Assembly: GCA_016209275.1 (NCBI GenBank)
Contig: JACQWM010000052.1
Span: 1 to 62,813, forward strand
Reading direction: 5' to 3'
Origin: Candidatus Omnitrophota bacterium
Lineage (GTDB): Bacteria > Omnitrophota > Gorgyraeia > Aquiviventales > Aquiviventaceae
Length of the DNA: 62,813 nucleotides
Shown here: piece after piece, positions 61,009 to 62,813 of the stretch
How the letters are laid out: every line of letters begins with the position of its first letter
Position numbering within the stretch: position 1 is the stretch's first letter
Made by a program: the position numbers and the translations under genes
Notes under the pieces: model-generated
Told to the model about the DNA's origin: nothing
What the model saw: the letters and a program-made list of their open reading frames with translations, nothing else
Database searches by the model: none

Positions 61009-61030
61009 CTCTCCAGTTAACTGGAGAGTC
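61007..61030. repeat. 24-bp perfect palindrome at the DUF255 stop codon
   Basis: gactctccagtt/aactggagagtc includes part of the TGA stop (61006-61008). A second weak hairpin (gaaaa...ttttc, 61031-61048) follows. Could end the transcript or act as a binding site. Confidence 0.8.
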
Positions 61031-61082
61031 GAAAAATCGCCGATTTTCATCTTATCCAACGAAGGAAGAGGGTGGCCACAAG

Positions 61083-61751
61083 ATGACTGACTCCACGCCT
61101 GTGCTGCAGAAATACGAGACGTTGGCCGCGGGATACGACCGCCAGTGGCGGCGCTATCATGCCGAGACATTCAGCCGAGTCGCACGCTACCTGCGAGATA
61201 CTCATGCCCCATCAATCCTTGATGTGCCGTGCGGGACGGGCGAGCTGCTCCGCTGGCTCTTGCCCCGGGTGCCGGAGGCCCGCATCGTGGGTGTTGATGG
61301 CTCGGAAGCCATGCTGAACATCGCCTGCCAGAAGTGGGTGGGTGAACCCCGAGTGGGTTTCCAGCACGGCCTGGCCGAGGCCTTACCGTTTGGTAAGCAG
61401 ACCTTCGATTGGGTGCTCTGCTGCAGTAGTCTTCACTACTTCCGGCAGCCGGAGCGCGTGCTGGCGGAGTTCGCCCGCGTGCTCAAGCCCACGGGGCGGC
61501 TGCTCCTCCTCGACTGGTGCCGCAACCCGTGGCACTGTCGGGTCATCAACTGGTGGAAGGTCCGCGTGGATCCCACGCACGTACGGATGTATACCACGCA
61601 GGAGCTCGAACGGCTGCTGAGGGATGCTGGATGGTCGCTCTCGCGCGTGGAGCACTTCCGGGTGAGCTGGATTCCCGGCCTGCGGCTGTGGGAGATGATG
61701 GATTGCGTCGCACAACGGATGCAGCCCACCGCAGAGATGGAGGGGCGATGA
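61083..61751 (+). CDS. Class I SAM-dependent methyltransferase
   Basis: 222 residues: motif I ILDVPCGTGELLRWLL, an acidic VGVDGSEAML, and post-motif VLKPTGRLLLLDWC. UbiE/COQ5-like small-molecule methyltransferase by pattern; substrate not evident. ATG 61083 follows a purine-rich gaaggaagagg. Its stop overlaps the next gene's start (ATGA). Confidence 0.85.
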   Translation: MTDSTPVLQKYETLAAGYDRQWRRYHAETFSRVARYLRDTHAPSILDVPCGTGELLRWLLPRVPEARIVGVDGSEAMLNIACQKWVGEPRVGFQHGLAEALPFGKQTFDWVLCCSSLHYFRQPERVLAEFARVLKPTGRLLLLDWCRNPWHCRVINWWKVRVDPTHVRMYTTQELERLLRDAGWSLSRVEHFRVSWIPGLRLWEMMDCVAQRMQPTAEMEGR

Positions 61752-61954
61752 TCACGTTGCGTTCTACGATCACCTGCCCGCAGTGCGGCCATAGGCAGGA
61801 AGCCGCCATGCCCACTGATGCCTGCCAGTACTTCTACCAGTGCCCGAAATGTTCGGCAACGTTGCGGCCGAACGCAGGTGACTGCTGCGTGTTCTGTTCC
61901 TATGGGAGTGTCCGGTGTCCGCCGAAGCAGATGGAAACACCAGAAAAGAGGTGA
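61748..61954 (+). CDS. GDCCVxC-domain small protein
   Basis: 68 residues with CPQCGHRQ and CPKC (zinc-ribbon-like) followed by GDCCVFCSYGSVRCPP, the GDCCVxC motif of a small family (some members are selenoproteins at that motif, this one has Cys). It could carry a redox-active or metal-binding thiol. Neighbours are a methyltransferase and a DsbD/CcdA-type gene. Confidence 0.85.
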   Translation: MITLRSTITCPQCGHRQEAAMPTDACQYFYQCPKCSATLRPNAGDCCVFCSYGSVRCPPKQMETPEKR

Positions 61955-62025
61955 AGCGCGATGAAGGAGCCTATGCAGGCAGGTCCCACTATGTGGATAA
62001 CGAGTCCGCGTAGCGCAGAGCAAGG

Positions 62026-62232
62026 TCAACCCACGCCATAAGACTGCCGGACTCCGTATTCCTCTGTGCCGCCTTGCTGGACGCCGTCCAGTGCGCTCAT
62101 TTTGTCTAGTCGCCCTTGCACGTGACGAACCGTTTCCAGTGTTTGCGCATCATAAATAGTGATGGACACGGAAACGACCACAATCAGCCGATTTCTCTTC
62201 GCATTTCTCGGAGGTCTGGCGCTGAACCTCAC
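62026..62232 (-). CDS. Possible minus-strand ORF (up to 68 aa)
   Basis: The 61955-62161 spacer has no good + strand gene. On the other strand an open frame ends in YDAQTLETVRHVQGRLDKMS and a Gly/Gln-rich tail, and reads like a real protein end, but no family is recognised and its N-terminal part overlaps the start of the DsbD-type gene. The start is unclear. Confidence 0.2.
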   Translation of the reverse strand: MRFSARPPRNAKRNRLIVVVSVSITIYDAQTLETVRHVQGRLDKMSALDGVQQGGTEEYGVRQSYGVG

Positions 62233-62813
62233 CCCCTGCGTCTACCCGCTCATCCCCATCACCATCAGCTTCTTTGCCGGGCAGGCGCAGCAACGGGTGG
62301 CTCGCACGGCGCTGCTGGCCGTTTGCTACGTGCTGGGGCTGGCGATCACCTACTCGACGCTAGGGCTCGTGGCGAGCCTGACCGGAGGCATGTTGGGGGC
62401 AACGCTCCAACAGCCGTGGGTGCCGGTATTTGTTGCCATGGTGATGGTCGCGCTCGGCTTGAGTCTCTGCGGATTGTTTGAGTTTCGGATCCCGGCGGCG
62501 CTCACCAGCCGGTTGGGAGTCGCCAGGACAGGCGCGGTCGGGGCGCTCATCATGGGGCTGACGGTTGGGATCATTGCTGCGCCATGTATCGGGCCATTTG
62601 TGTTGGGGATGCTGCTGTACGTCGGCCAGCTCGGCCGTCCAGTGGTGGGGTTTTGGCTCTTCTTCGCGCTGGCGCTTGGGCTGGGGCTGCCGTATCTGTT
62701 CCTCGGCATCTTCGCCGGACAGCTCCACCGGCTGCCGCGCTCCGGCGCCTGGCTGACGTGGGTCAAACAAGCCCTCGGCTGTGTCCTGTTCGGTGTGGCG
62801 CTCTATCTGGTCC
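62162..62813 (+). CDS. DsbD/CcdA-type thiol transporter, 3' end missing
   Basis: The frame runs off the right edge (217 codons present). MDTETTTISRFLFAFLGGLALNLTPCVYPLIPITISFFAG (by its ends) holds the NLTPCVYPLIP motif of the DsbD transmembrane domain; a second Cys lies in IIAAPCIGPFVLG. These two membrane Cys shuttle electrons from thioredoxin to the periplasm. A C-terminal thioredoxin-like domain, if any, is outside the window. Confidence 0.92.
   Translation, partial: MDTETTTISRFLFAFLGGLALNLTPCVYPLIPITISFFAGQAQQRVARTALLAVCYVLGLAITYSTLGLVASLTGGMLGATLQQPWVPVFVAMVMVALGLSLCGLFEFRIPAALTSRLGVARTGAVGALIMGLTVGIIAAPCIGPFVLGMLLYVGQLGRPVVGFWLFFALALGLGLPYLFLGIFAGQLHRLPRSGAWLTWVKQALGCVLFGVALYLV

Noticed and set aside
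59038-61170. 710-aa open frame on the minus strand across the DUF255 gene
   Set aside because: It is the antisense shadow of a well-supported GC-rich gene and its translation shows no recognisable domain.
61960-62013. 17-codon open frame after the GDCCVxC gene
   Set aside because: Too short, with no recognisable feature.

Overview
The window looks like one chromosomal stretch of a GC-rich (roughly 60%) Gram-negative bacterium. It carries lipid A/Kdo genes (waaA, lpxK, an lpxL-type acyltransferase) and four ADP-heptose-type (GT9) transferase modules, so the cell has lipopolysaccharide. It also has type IV pilin-like genes with a prepilin peptidase, the MEP isoprenoid pathway (ispF, dxs, ispA) and complete-looking aromatic and branched-chain amino acid blocks. 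The gene order and fusions (an LpxL-ELM1 fusion, many GT9 enzymes, DUF5678 with a retropepsin) fit an uncultured lineage such as Omnitrophota. That placement is an inference from gene content and is uncertain. Essentially every convincing gene is on the + strand, often with 1-4 bp start/stop overlaps. No gap between genes exceeds about 300 bases.

Layout. 1-9032: ispF (cut at the left edge), cysE, cysS, tmk, holB, metG, a CPBP membrane protease, thiL, tsaE, tsaB. 9068-11195: an AT-richer accessory insert flanked by 18-bp imperfect inverted repeats, holding a hypothetical gene, a DUF3800 gene, a frameshifted transposase tail and a small lipoprotein gene. 11251-17809: ilvB, ilvN, ilvC, leuA, with small unknown genes between them. 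17827-21928: aroE, a prepilin peptidase, aroC, aroK fused to a DUF5678-like domain, and a retropepsin-like protease. 21998-26301: dprA, thiS, topA, xerC/D. 26314-37145: lipid A/Kdo and a run of LPS glycosyltransferases. 37178-40391: VKOR-DsbA fusion, PilZ, ACT protein, oxidoreductase. 40431-45589: a GEMM-I cyclic dinucleotide riboswitch with an intrinsic terminator, then six pilin-like genes. 45650-54919: Rrf2 regulator, 5-FTHF cyclo-ligase, rny, ymdB-like, xseA, xseB, ispA, dxs, gltX. 54912-57216: PilZ gene, tRNA-Gln, and a 1.7-kb tRNA-linked insert with a frameshifted AlbA-type ATPase gene. 57217-62813: transglutaminase-like protein, His-rich secreted protein, DUF255 thioredoxin lipoprotein, methyltransferase, GDCCVxC small protein, and a DsbD/CcdA-type gene cut at the right edge.

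The most unusual general feature is a set of short spacer modules built from tandem 7-bp (sometimes 8-bp) words. Usually there are about four words per arm, often followed by the reverse-complement arm. The words differ from place to place but the architecture is the same. They sit at gene junctions, supply stop codons or protein ends, and in a few cases lie inside reading frames (dxs, two GT9 genes, tsaE, xseA).

Other points for a second look are: the riboswitch, whose ligand-specificity base is A rather than G (the signature reported for 3',3'-cGAMP sensing) ahead of a pilin operon; the two small inserts; a cloverleaf-like inverted repeat downstream of ilvC; and the aroK-DUF5678/retropepsin pair.
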